A stretch of DNA of 5,207 nt from Treponema sp. (lineage in GTDB: Bacteria > Spirochaetota > Spirochaetia > Treponematales > Breznakiellaceae), in the NCBI GenBank assembly GCA_009785045.1, contig WQXC01000110.1, positions 1 to 5,207 on the forward strand, read 5' to 3'. Below, one piece after another: positions 1 through 5,207 of the stretch; position 1 is the stretch's first letter, and the number at the start of each line of letters is the position of its first letter. The notes under the pieces are model-generated. The model was not told the DNA's origin. It saw only the letters and a list, made by a program, of their open reading frames with translations, and ran no database searches. Both the position numbers and the translations under genes were made by a program.

Positions 1-63
1 CCCCCCCATCTTTTTCGCTTGGTATTTATTATAAGCATAGAGAGTATTTTATCATTTCTTTGT

Positions 64-118
64 GATTATTTCAACTCTTGATTTTCCAGTAATTGTCAAC
101 TCTTTCGAACTTGGCGGC
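64..118 (-). repeat. Left copy of 55-bp direct repeat; orphan PSP1 gene 3' end
   Basis: This segment matches 1621-1675 at 52 of 55 positions. Read on the minus strand it encodes AAKFERVDNYWKIKS followed by TGA (stop at 71-73) and 7 bases of downstream sequence. That is the C-terminus of the PSP1-domain protein, whose intact gene ends at 1628. The three differences are two silent changes and one Lys-to-Arg change. No PSP1 sequence continues upstream of 118, so this is an isolated gene end and not a gene. With the right copy it brackets the ATPase gene. Inference: it marks the left junction of an inserted or recombined segment. Confidence 0.93.
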
Positions 119-144
119 ATGAACTAGCATTATTATCCTATATA

Positions 145-243
145 TATTGGTTTCAATAAGTGTGATTATCTTACATTTATTGGTTCCAATAAGTGTAATA
201 ATATAGCATTTATTGGTTGCAAAAAGTGTGATTTTGTATTAAA
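145..243. repeat. Three tandem 33-bp AT-rich units upstream of the ATPase gene
   Basis: Three contiguous units start at 145, 178 and 211, exactly 33 bp apart. Each begins TATTGGTT, then C-A-A and an AAGTGT block followed by an AT-rich tail. In the middle unit the core, with one preceding base, forms an inverted repeat TTATTGG-TT-CCAATAA (177-192). The first unit keeps TATTG/CAATA arms and the third is more degenerate. The last unit ends 8 bp before the ATPase start codon. The regular spacing (about three helical turns), the dyad and the position suggest iterated operator sites or structural DNA controlling the ATPase gene. No binding protein can be named from the sequence. Confidence 0.85.
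213..242 (+). promoter_or_regulatory. Possible promoter of the ATPase gene inside the third 33-bp unit
   Basis: TTGGTT (213-218) and TATTAA (237-242, preceded by TG) are separated by 18 bp and resemble weak sigma70 -35 and -10 boxes. A start 6-8 bases downstream would fall almost on the ATG at 252, giving a leaderless or nearly leaderless transcript. The region is so AT-rich that chance matches are easy, so this is tentative. Confidence 0.3.
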
Positions 244-251
244 CTCTAGAT

Positions 252-1616
252 ATGAAAAGATACGCATTAGAAGAACTTAATAACTGGAGAAATTCGGTAA
301 ATCGCAAACCATTATTGCTTTATGGAGCACGGCAGGTTGGTAAAACCTGGCTTGTTCGTAACTTTGCAGAAGTTTATTATGACGATTTAATCGAATTAAA
401 TTTCTTTACAGATGACACGTTAAAAAAGATTTTTAATGAAAATGTTTCACCTGAATACATTATTCAACAGCTGGAACTGCGTTTTAACAAAAAAATTGAT
501 CCTTTGCGAACTTTAATTTTCTTTGACGAGATTCAAGAATCCCAGCGAGCTATGGATTCATTAAAAGCCTTTAATGATGCACAAAATTCAAAAAAGTTCC
601 CCGCGCAAAATGCAACGAAGTTTCCCGCGCAAGCAGAGTCAGGACACAATTACAACATTATCGCGGCAGGCAGTTTTTTGGGTATAATGCTGGGGCGCCG
701 TCCTGTCGGGCAGACAGATCAAATCACTTTGTATCCAATGTCTTTTTGTGAATTTTTGGAAGCACTTGGAAAAGATATGCTGGCAGACGCTATAAATCGA
801 TTTGATACTGCTGGTATATCCGGAGTTAGCAACTTATTGGAAGCTTTACTAAAACAATACTACTATGTCGGCGGAATGCCTGCGGCTGTAAGCGAATACG
901 CAGCATCAGGCGATTTAGTAAAAGTGCGGGAAATTCAAAATGAATTAATATCATCCTATAAAGGCGATTTTTCCAAGCATATAAGTGATCCGCGAACGGA
1001 GCCAAAAATCAGGATGTTATGGGATTCTATCTCTTTGCATCTGGTAAAAGAAAACAAAAAATTTATTTATAAAAATGTAAAAAGCGGCGGAAGAGCAGCA
1101 GAATTTGAAAATGCGATGCAGTGGCTGGTGGATACGGGACTTGTTTATAAAATCAATAAAGTAGAAACACCAAAACTACCATTAAAAATGCATTACAAAG
1201 AAGAATTTTTTAAGTTATATATGCTGGATATCGGGCTTTTGGGCGCACAAGCAGAAGTAAGAGCAGCAGATATATTTGCAGCCGGTGCAGATATTGTAGA
1301 TGACATGAATGGCGCATTAGCAGAGCAATTTGTATGTCAGGAATTAAAAACTGCAAAGATTAGCCCTTTGTTTTACTGGGGACGCAGTCACAGCACAGCG
1401 GAAGTTGACTTTCTTATACAGGGCAATAACGAAATTATTCCGATAGAAGTTAAATCTTCCAAACATACAAAATCTCAATCTCTAAAAGTTTATGTGCAGG
1501 AATACAATCCAAAGCATACAATAAGGACATCGTTAAAAAACTACGGTGTTATACAAAGCTTGCATTCTATTCCTTTGTATATGATTTCTCAGGGTGTCAG
1601 GCAATTAATAATGTAA
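252..1616 (+). CDS. AAA+ ATPase with C-terminal DUF4143 domain
   Basis: This 454-residue protein belongs to the widespread AAA_14/DUF4143 family, whose cellular role is largely unknown. The N-terminal P-loop domain has Walker A GARQVGKT (25-32), Walker B LIFFDEIQ (88-95) and a sensor-1-like AAGS (138-141). The middle has YYYVGGMPAAV (203-213) and FFKLYMLDIGLL (319-330). The C-terminus carries a PD-(D/E)XK-like signature: E358, D386 in AEVDFLI, and E399-V-K401, so a nuclease-type fold may be intact. The start is fixed because an in-frame TAA lies at 240-242; no Shine-Dalgarno sequence is visible before the ATG. A lysine- and alanine-rich insert with an 8-residue repeat occupies about residues 107-131, where family members have a short loop. 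The gene is more AT-rich than the operon to its right, lies between two copies of the PSP1 gene end, and converges on PSP1 with 11 bp between stops. Inference: horizontally acquired module. Confidence 0.93.
   Translation: MKRYALEELNNWRNSVNRKPLLLYGARQVGKTWLVRNFAEVYYDDLIELNFFTDDTLKKIFNENVSPEYIIQQLELRFNKKIDPLRTLIFFDEIQESQRAMDSLKAFNDAQNSKKFPAQNATKFPAQAESGHNYNIIAAGSFLGIMLGRRPVGQTDQITLYPMSFCEFLEALGKDMLADAINRFDTAGISGVSNLLEALLKQYYYVGGMPAAVSEYAASGDLVKVREIQNELISSYKGDFSKHISDPRTEPKIRMLWDSISLHLVKENKKFIYKNVKSGGRAAEFENAMQWLVDTGLVYKINKVETPKLPLKMHYKEEFFKLYMLDIGLLGAQAEVRAADIFAAGADIVDDMNGALAEQFVCQELKTAKISPLFYWGRSHSTAEVDFLIQGNNEIIPIEVKSSKHTKSQSLKVYVQEYNPKHTIRTSLKNYGVIQSLHSIPLYMISQGVRQLIM
570..641 (+). repeat. 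24-bp in-frame tandem repeat inside the ATPase gene
   Basis: Units at 594-617 and 618-641 share AAGTTYCCCGCGCAA and encode KFPAQNAT and KFPAQAES (residues 115-122 and 123-130). A degenerate preceding unit (570-593) encodes FNDAQNSK; its stretch from 579 matches the next unit at 14 of 18 bases. The CCCGCGC cores stand out in an otherwise AT-rich gene. The period is exactly eight codons, so the frame is kept. It lies between Walker B and sensor 1 of the ATPase domain. Confidence 0.85.
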
Positions 1617-1620
1617 TACA

Positions 1621-1675
1621 GATTATTTCAACTCTTGATTTTCCAGTAATTGTCGACTTTTTCGAACTTGGCTGC
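1621..1675 (-). repeat. Right copy of 55-bp direct repeat (3' end of the PSP1 gene)
   Basis: This is the functional copy: the last 15 codons and stop of the PSP1 gene plus 7 bases downstream. It matches 64-118 in the same orientation with mismatches only at repeat positions 35, 39 and 53. Beyond 1675 the PSP1 coding sequence continues, whereas the left copy runs into unrelated AT-rich DNA. The two copies are 1557 bp apart from start to start. Confidence 0.93.
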
Positions 1676-2569
1676 GGAGACGGTTGTTTGTCTGCCGTCA
1701 TCGTGCGCCATTTTTATTTGACCAGTAATGGGATTTACCTCGGCTACTTTCCAGGATTCGCCGTTGTGGTTAATGCGCATTCCTTCCTGGGGAAGATTGC
1801 GCTGCTGCTCGCTGTAAAAGCCGTATTCGTAAAAGAGACAGCATAAGAGCCGTCCGCACGGACCGGAAATTTTCACAGAGTTAAGCGAAAGTTTTTGATC
1901 CTTTGCCATTTTAATCGACACGGGTTTTAATTTGTCGGAAACACAGTGGCAGCAATAACCTCTGCCGCAGACTCCAAGGCCGCCTACAACTCTGGCTTCG
2001 TCGCGAACGCCGATTTGCCGCAATTCAATACGCATTTTAAAAACACTTACAAGATCTTTTACAAGCTCGCGGAAGTCTACCCTGTTTTCGGCAGTAAAGA
2101 AAAAGAGAATTTTCGGCTCTTCCAAAAGATAATGCACAAGAACAAGCTTCATATCCAGTTTATGGTTTGCGATTTTTTTCCTGCAAATATCAAACGCTTC
2201 TTTTTCCAGCTTGGTATTGTTTCGCGATTTATCCATGTCCTCGGGAGTAGCCGCGCGGACAATCCAGGCAATCTCGGAAACCGGCGGAAGTTTACCGCGC
2301 ACAGAGCCTATCACCTGCGCAAGATCGCGTCCGTAACGTGTAGGCACAATTACCATCGTATTGGGGCTTAGAGTATCTTCGCGGTAAACAGCAAGAAAGG
2401 TTTCCTGGGAATATAAAAGCCGCAGCCTGTAGATAGGAGTGTCAGGAGCAATGGATTCAATGCCTGCGGCAGCTCCTGTAATTATATCCTGCTCATGAAG
2501 CTTGGTTTCATTACGGTTATCTTCCAGGGAGGAAATATCATCTTCTTCGTATTCGTTATAATCACCCAC
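1628..2569 (-). CDS. ricT: PSP1-domain protein, RicT/YaaT-like
   Basis: This 313-residue protein has the PSP1 C-terminal domain characteristic of Bacillus subtilis RicT (YaaT). There RicT works with RicA and RicF as an Fe-S-containing complex affecting phosphorelay activity and RNase Y-dependent mRNA processing. The diagnostic region is clear: GGLGVCGRGYCC (196-207), PVSIKMAKDQKLSLN (216-230) and KISGPCGRLLCCLFYE (233-248), with cysteines 201, 206, 207, 209, 238, 243 and 244 suited to metal or cluster binding. The first 40 residues are acidic and look disordered. The start codon is GTG (2567-2569) with an AGG-type ribosome site 9-10 bases upstream. It is the last gene of the operon, 33 bp after yaaR. 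Its 3' end is duplicated at 64-118. RicA and RicF are not in the window, so a shared mechanism is an inference from the family. Confidence 0.92.
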   Translation of the reverse strand: MGDYNEYEEDDISSLEDNRNETKLHEQDIITGAAAGIESIAPDTPIYRLRLLYSQETFLAVYREDTLSPNTMVIVPTRYGRDLAQVIGSVRGKLPPVSEIAWIVRAATPEDMDKSRNNTKLEKEAFDICRKKIANHKLDMKLVLVHYLLEEPKILFFFTAENRVDFRELVKDLVSVFKMRIELRQIGVRDEARVVGGLGVCGRGYCCHCVSDKLKPVSIKMAKDQKLSLNSVKISGPCGRLLCCLFYEYGFYSEQQRNLPQEGMRINHNGESWKVAEVNPITGQIKMAHDDGRQTTVSAAKFEKVDNYWKIKS

Positions 2570-2602
2570 GTTTCAAACCTCGTTTTAAAACTCCGTTTTA
2601 TC

Positions 2603-3163
2603 CTATTGTAATAAGTCTATCAAAAGACCGCGTATTTCCTCAAGCCGTGAAACAAGCTCTATTTGGCGCCCCTGACTGGATAAAAGCATGGCTGCCAAAT
2701 CTTCCAGTTTTTTGTCGATAACCTGTATCTTAACATAATCTTTGCTTTCCATTGCTTCCGGAGTACTGCGCCGCCCTATAAAGCCGGGTTTTAGTTTATT
2801 TGGAATGCCAATTTCATGTTCTTTTGAATAGCAATTCTGCACTACATAGTTGATAAAATTACGCACTGCCTGCTTGTACCGGATTATTTCTTCTGTAAAG
2901 GGACGGCTTTTTAGTCTATCGCCGGCATCACGCACATCGTCCATCAATATACTTACAGATTCGTCAGAAGCGGGAAGGTCGCGTAAAGGACCCAGCGCAT
3001 CTGCTGTTTTACCGCGAAGATCGTTATACAGAGTGGAAAATGCAACCTCTTCGCCCCTGCGTAAACTTTTTGTTTTTTTATCACCGGTTTTATCCGGCTT
3101 AACCTGTGAATAGGCAGAGGGATTCATATAAAGAGTTGGATCTGTTCCGTCTATTTTAGCCAT
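2603..3163 (-). CDS. yaaR: YaaR-like protein (DUF327)
   Basis: The 186-residue product fits the DUF327/YaaR family, small helical proteins of unknown biochemical function. Family-like parts are AFSTLYNDL (41-49), ILMDDVRDAGDRLKSRPF (72-89), IIRYKQAVRNFINYVVQ (93-109) and the C-terminal helix VIDKKLEDLAAMLL then RLEEIRGLLIDLLQ (148-161, 173-186). In Bacillus subtilis yaaR lies two genes from yaaT, which supports the call because a yaaT/ricT homologue follows here. I chose the ATG at 3163, which overlaps the bactofilin stop by 8 bp. The frame stays open to 3328, but that extension lies inside the bactofilin gene and does not read like this family. No clear Shine-Dalgarno precedes the ATG, so translational coupling to bactofilin is likely. 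Confidence 0.85.
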   Translation of the reverse strand: MAKIDGTDPTLYMNPSAYSQVKPDKTGDKKTKSLRRGEEVAFSTLYNDLRGKTADALGPLRDLPASDESVSILMDDVRDAGDRLKSRPFTEEIIRYKQAVRNFINYVVQNCYSKEHEIGIPNKLKPGFIGRRSTPEAMESKDYVKIQVIDKKLEDLAAMLLSSQGRQIELVSRLEEIRGLLIDLLQ

Positions 3164-3587
3164 ATGTTTTTTGGAAGACAGGCAAAGCCGATTTAATGCC
3201 TTGTGCATCCCGGTGCTCGGACATTGTCTTTGTCCAGCGTTCATCACTGGAGCACACTGCAACTTTTCCGTTAATAAAACAGCCGTCATCAGCCTGAATA
3301 CGCCGGGTAATAATATCACCAATAACAATGGCTGTGGAAAGAATTACAAGATGTCCATCCGAAATAATGTTGCCGTACACTACTCCGCCAATGGTAATAT
3401 TTGTTCCGGTTACATTGCCTTTCATTCTGGCTTTTTCGCCGATTACCACTCTGCCTTTTGCTCTGACATCACCGCGAATACTTCCGTCTATACGGGTAAA
3501 ACCGCCGGTTTCGATATCGCCTGCAAAGCTTGTATTGGGACCTATAATTGTATTGATTGAATAATCGCTATTTCTGTCTTGAGCCAC
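3156..3587 (-). CDS. Bactofilin (DUF583) cytoskeletal protein
   Basis: This 143-residue protein is a compact bactofilin, which forms nucleotide-independent filaments from a right-handed beta-helix. The DUF583 core spans about residues 11-113 with periodic beta-strand turns: TIIGPNTSFAGDIETGG, RIDGSIRGDVRAKGRVVIG, ARMKGNVTGTNITIGGVVYG and HLVILSTAIVIGDI, with the usual G-x-I/V spacing. Short polar tails flank the core. There is no membrane segment, as expected for a cytoplasmic scaffold. The start is GTG (3585-3587) with AGGGG 7 bases upstream, which overlaps the TAG stop of the M23 gene. The gap to that gene is 10 bp, so coupled translation is likely. Pairing with an M23 peptidase is a recurrent arrangement in which the bactofilin localises the hydrolase. 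Confidence 0.95.
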   Translation of the reverse strand: MAQDRNSDYSINTIIGPNTSFAGDIETGGFTRIDGSIRGDVRAKGRVVIGEKARMKGNVTGTNITIGGVVYGNIISDGHLVILSTAIVIGDIITRRIQADDGCFINGKVAVCSSDERWTKTMSEHRDAQGIKSALPVFQKTYG

Positions 3588-3597
3588 CGGGGAACCC

Positions 3598-4629
3598 CTA
3601 ACGACCCTGTCTTGATAAACTGTTGCGGATAGTAATGTATCTGTAAGGATCTACAACGTCAGAACCAATGTGTACTTCGTAATGTAGGTGGGGACCAGTA
3701 GAAATTCCAGTGTTACCGATATAACCGATTACTTCGTTCTGCTGAATGCGCTGACCAACCTGTACATTAAAACGCTGCATGTGCGCATAACGCGTATAAT
3801 AACCGTGTTTATGCCTTATGATGATAAAGTTTCCGTAATCGTATGTATATTCTGCAGTTACAACCTGTCCGTCTGCTGTTGCAACAATTGGATCGCCGGA
3901 ACGGTAGGTAGCAATATCGATACCTCTGTGAATATAATACTGACCATGAATTGGATGAATATTCTGACCAAAGAACATGGTAATATGTCCAATTCCGTTT
4001 CTGACAGGCCAGATACTTGGGATTTCGGTCAGAAGCGCGCTTTGTGAATCCATCAATGCGCCAAGTTCCATTATTGGTTCTACCGCCTCGGATAAATATG
4101 CCGAAAGACGGCGGATATCATCAACTTCCTGAACAAGCCCCTGAGACGTTTCTCTTATGCCAAGGAATGAACTTAAGTCGCCGGAAACATTATGAGACAG
4201 TCTGTTGTTGCCGCCAATGCCCAGCGCCGAAAGAACGCCGGAAAGCGCGCTTTCAAAATTACGTGCTTCGCGCAAAAGCAGCGCAGTCTCGTCGCGTAAC
4301 TGATCAAGCGAGGCTTGCGTATCACGCAGGCGCCCGTCTTTGTTCGCCATGGCGTACATAGTGCTGCTGTAAGATGCTCCGTAGAAAAAGAAAGCGCCGA
4401 GAATACCAAAAACTACAAGCAGGAAACAACAAATGGAAAGGACTGTGACATGAAGATTGTATACTCTTTTTTCTGAATGAGGAACAAAAACAACTGTATA
4501 ACGTCTTGTTAGAAATCTGCCAATAGCTCTGAAAACATCACCGATAAAATTAACCGCAGTATTTGCGGTATTTTTTACCTTTTGGACAAACCTATTTTCA
4601 AGACGTTTATATTCATGTACCGAGGCCAT
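3598..4629 (-). CDS. Membrane-anchored M23 family peptidoglycan endopeptidase
   Basis: This 343-residue protein is a LytM/M23 zinc metallopeptidase acting on periplasmic peptidoglycan. It has a basic cytoplasmic N-terminus (1-58), one transmembrane helix (about 60-84, VTVLSICCFLLVVFGILGAF and on), a helical probable coiled coil (about 96-200) and the peptidase domain (about 206-333). All active-site motifs are present: HRGID (zinc ligands H234 and D238), YAHM (H283) and GPHLHYE (H314 and zinc ligand H316), so it should be active. The 58-residue cytoplasmic tail is a plausible contact for the bactofilin encoded 10 bp downstream. The ATG at 4629 has AGGAG five bases upstream. It heads the four-gene operon. 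Confidence 0.95.
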   Translation of the reverse strand: MASVHEYKRLENRFVQKVKNTANTAVNFIGDVFRAIGRFLTRRYTVVFVPHSEKRVYNLHVTVLSICCFLLVVFGILGAFFFYGASYSSTMYAMANKDGRLRDTQASLDQLRDETALLLREARNFESALSGVLSALGIGGNNRLSHNVSGDLSSFLGIRETSQGLVQEVDDIRRLSAYLSEAVEPIMELGALMDSQSALLTEIPSIWPVRNGIGHITMFFGQNIHPIHGQYYIHRGIDIATYRSGDPIVATADGQVVTAEYTYDYGNFIIIRHKHGYYTRYAHMQRFNVQVGQRIQQNEVIGYIGNTGISTGPHLHYEVHIGSDVVDPYRYITIRNSLSRQGR

Positions 4630-4654
4630 CTATGCTCCTGCAATCTATCCAACG

Positions 4655-4683
4655 ATTCTACCAGATAATGGAAGAACTGTCAA
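4655..4683 (-). promoter_or_regulatory. Sigma70-like promoter of the M23-bactofilin-yaaR-ricT operon
   Basis: On the minus strand, a perfect TTGACA (4683-4678) is followed after 17 bp by TAGAAT (4660-4655). The expected start is near 4648, giving a leader of roughly 18 bases that contains the AGGAG ribosome site (4639-4635). The short gene spacing downstream and absence of another obvious promoter suggest it serves all four genes. Confidence 0.8.
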
Positions 4684-4714
4684 GGAATAATTCTTTATAC
4701 ACCTATAGTATCGG

Positions 4715-4743
4715 TTGATTTTAGTACCTTTGTTAGTTATGAT
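4715..4743 (+). promoter_or_regulatory. Sigma70-like promoter of the divergent P-loop ATPase gene
   Basis: TTGATT (4715-4720) and TATGAT (4738-4743) are spaced by 17 bp. Transcription would begin near 4750, with AGAGGA (4763-4768) as ribosome site before the ATG at 4774. Its -35 box lies about 30 bp from that of the opposing operon promoter, so the two may influence each other. Confidence 0.7.
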
Positions 4744-4773
4744 GCTTTGTGGTATGCGAAAAAGAGGAATTCC

Positions 4774-5207
4774 ATGTTATGTAACTCAAAATTGACAGTT
4801 TTTGCAGGGCTTAACGGCAGCGGAAAGACAAGTATTGCGGTAAATGCCGCACTTTTCCTGGGAAGACAGGAAAAACGTCGTTTTGACAGCGTAATACTTG
4901 CCGATCTGGACATTGTAAACCCCTATTTTCGCAGTAAAGACGCCGAAAAAGCGCTTTTAGAGGCAGGTGTCACGTTTATTTCGTCAGAATACGCAGGATC
5001 GGGACTGGAAGTGCCAGCTTTGCCAAAGGCAGTCGAGAAAATCTTTACTGCAAGCGGGCAAATTATAATCGATGTCGGCGGTGACGAAGCCGGCTCGACA
5101 GTTTTGGGAAGATACTCAAAAGAAATATTGATGATTGAAGACAGGCAATTTTACCTTGTTTTTAACCCTTATCGCTTGTTAACGCAGACCGTAGCGGACA
5201 CTATGGA
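4774..5207 (+). CDS. P-loop ATPase of the MinD/CobQ/ParA superfamily, 5' part
   Basis: The first 144 codons are present and the gene runs off the window end. Walker A is GLNGSGKT (12-19), a standard P-loop lacking the ParA-type KGG signature lysine. It is followed by VILADLDIVNPYFRS (40-54), matching the A' motif with a conserved DxDxVNPYFR, and by IIIDVGGDEAG (97-107) as the DxGG switch. These motifs fit a family of cytoplasmic MinD-like ATPases that I recall beside 2-oxoacid:ferredoxin oxidoreductase genes in anaerobes; whether such genes follow cannot be seen. The ATG has AGAGGA five bases upstream. The gene is divergent from the M23 operon across 144 bp. The exact role is unknown. Confidence 0.85.
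   Translation, partial: MLCNSKLTVFAGLNGSGKTSIAVNAALFLGRQEKRRFDSVILADLDIVNPYFRSKDAEKALLEAGVTFISSEYAGSGLEVPALPKAVEKIFTASGQIIIDVGGDEAGSTVLGRYSKEILMIEDRQFYLVFNPYRLLTQTVADTM

Noticed and set aside
1..63. Possible terminator downstream of the orphan PSP1 end
   Set aside because: Only a weak GCTT/AAGC pairing is visible, with no GC-rich stem and T-run; the leading C7 run at the window edge has no clear meaning.
145..243. The 33-bp repeats as a CRISPR array
   Set aside because: The units are contiguous and degenerate, without conserved repeats separated by unique spacers, and no cas gene is present.
1946..2371. Plus-strand open frame of 141 codons opposite the PSP1 gene
   Set aside because: It is antisense to a well-conserved domain, with no ribosome site or recognisable motif.
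3164..3328. N-terminal extension of the YaaR reading frame to 241 residues
   Set aside because: It lies wholly within the bactofilin gene in another frame, and the extra residues do not resemble the family; the ATG at 3163 gives a typical length.
3171..3564. Two plus-strand open frames opposite the bactofilin gene
   Set aside because: They mirror the bactofilin codon pattern and show no family features or ribosome sites.
3589..3598. GGGGAACCCC palindrome at the M23/bactofilin junction as a regulatory hairpin
   Set aside because: The two-base centre leaves at most a three-pair stem; the sequence is better explained as the bactofilin ribosome site.
3688..4409. Open frames overlapping the M23 peptidase gene on both strands
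   Set aside because: They overlap a gene with complete catalytic motifs and have no protein-like features of their own.

Overview
The window looks like chromosomal DNA from a spirochaete, most likely a Treponema-type organism. This rests on gene content: an M23 peptidase, bactofilin, YaaR/DUF327 and PSP1 (RicT-type) cluster, plus an AAA+/DUF4143 ATPase of the sort found in many copies in host-associated anaerobes. It is an inference from recalled families, not a database match.

Layout. Bases 1-251 hold no gene. They contain an orphan second copy of the last 15 codons and stop of the PSP1 gene (64-118), then three 33-bp tandem AT-rich units (145-243) running up to the start of a plus-strand AAA+ ATPase with a DUF4143 C-terminus (252-1616). 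That gene ends 11 bp from the stop of the convergent PSP1 gene. From 4629 down to 1628 the minus strand carries a tight four-gene operon: membrane-anchored M23 peptidase, bactofilin, YaaR-like protein, PSP1/RicT-like protein. A strong sigma70-like promoter lies at 4683-4655. Divergent from it, with its own good promoter, is the 5' part of a P-loop ATPase of the MinD/CobQ/ParA superfamily (4774 to the window end).

How they work together. The peptidase and bactofilin are a known type of pair in which a cytoplasmic scaffold positions a periplasmic peptidoglycan hydrolase for cell shape. YaaR and PSP1/RicT also lie close to each other in Bacillus subtilis, so this operon joins two conserved modules.

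The most interesting signal is at the left. The AAA+/DUF4143 gene and its upstream repeats sit between two 55-bp direct copies of the PSP1 3' end (52 of 55 identical). The ATPase gene is visibly more AT-rich than the operon. This is the footprint expected if a roughly 1.5-kb single-gene module had been inserted at the 3' end of a conserved gene while restoring that end. No recombinase is visible. The ATPase also carries an in-frame 8-residue repeat expansion between its Walker B and sensor-1 motifs.
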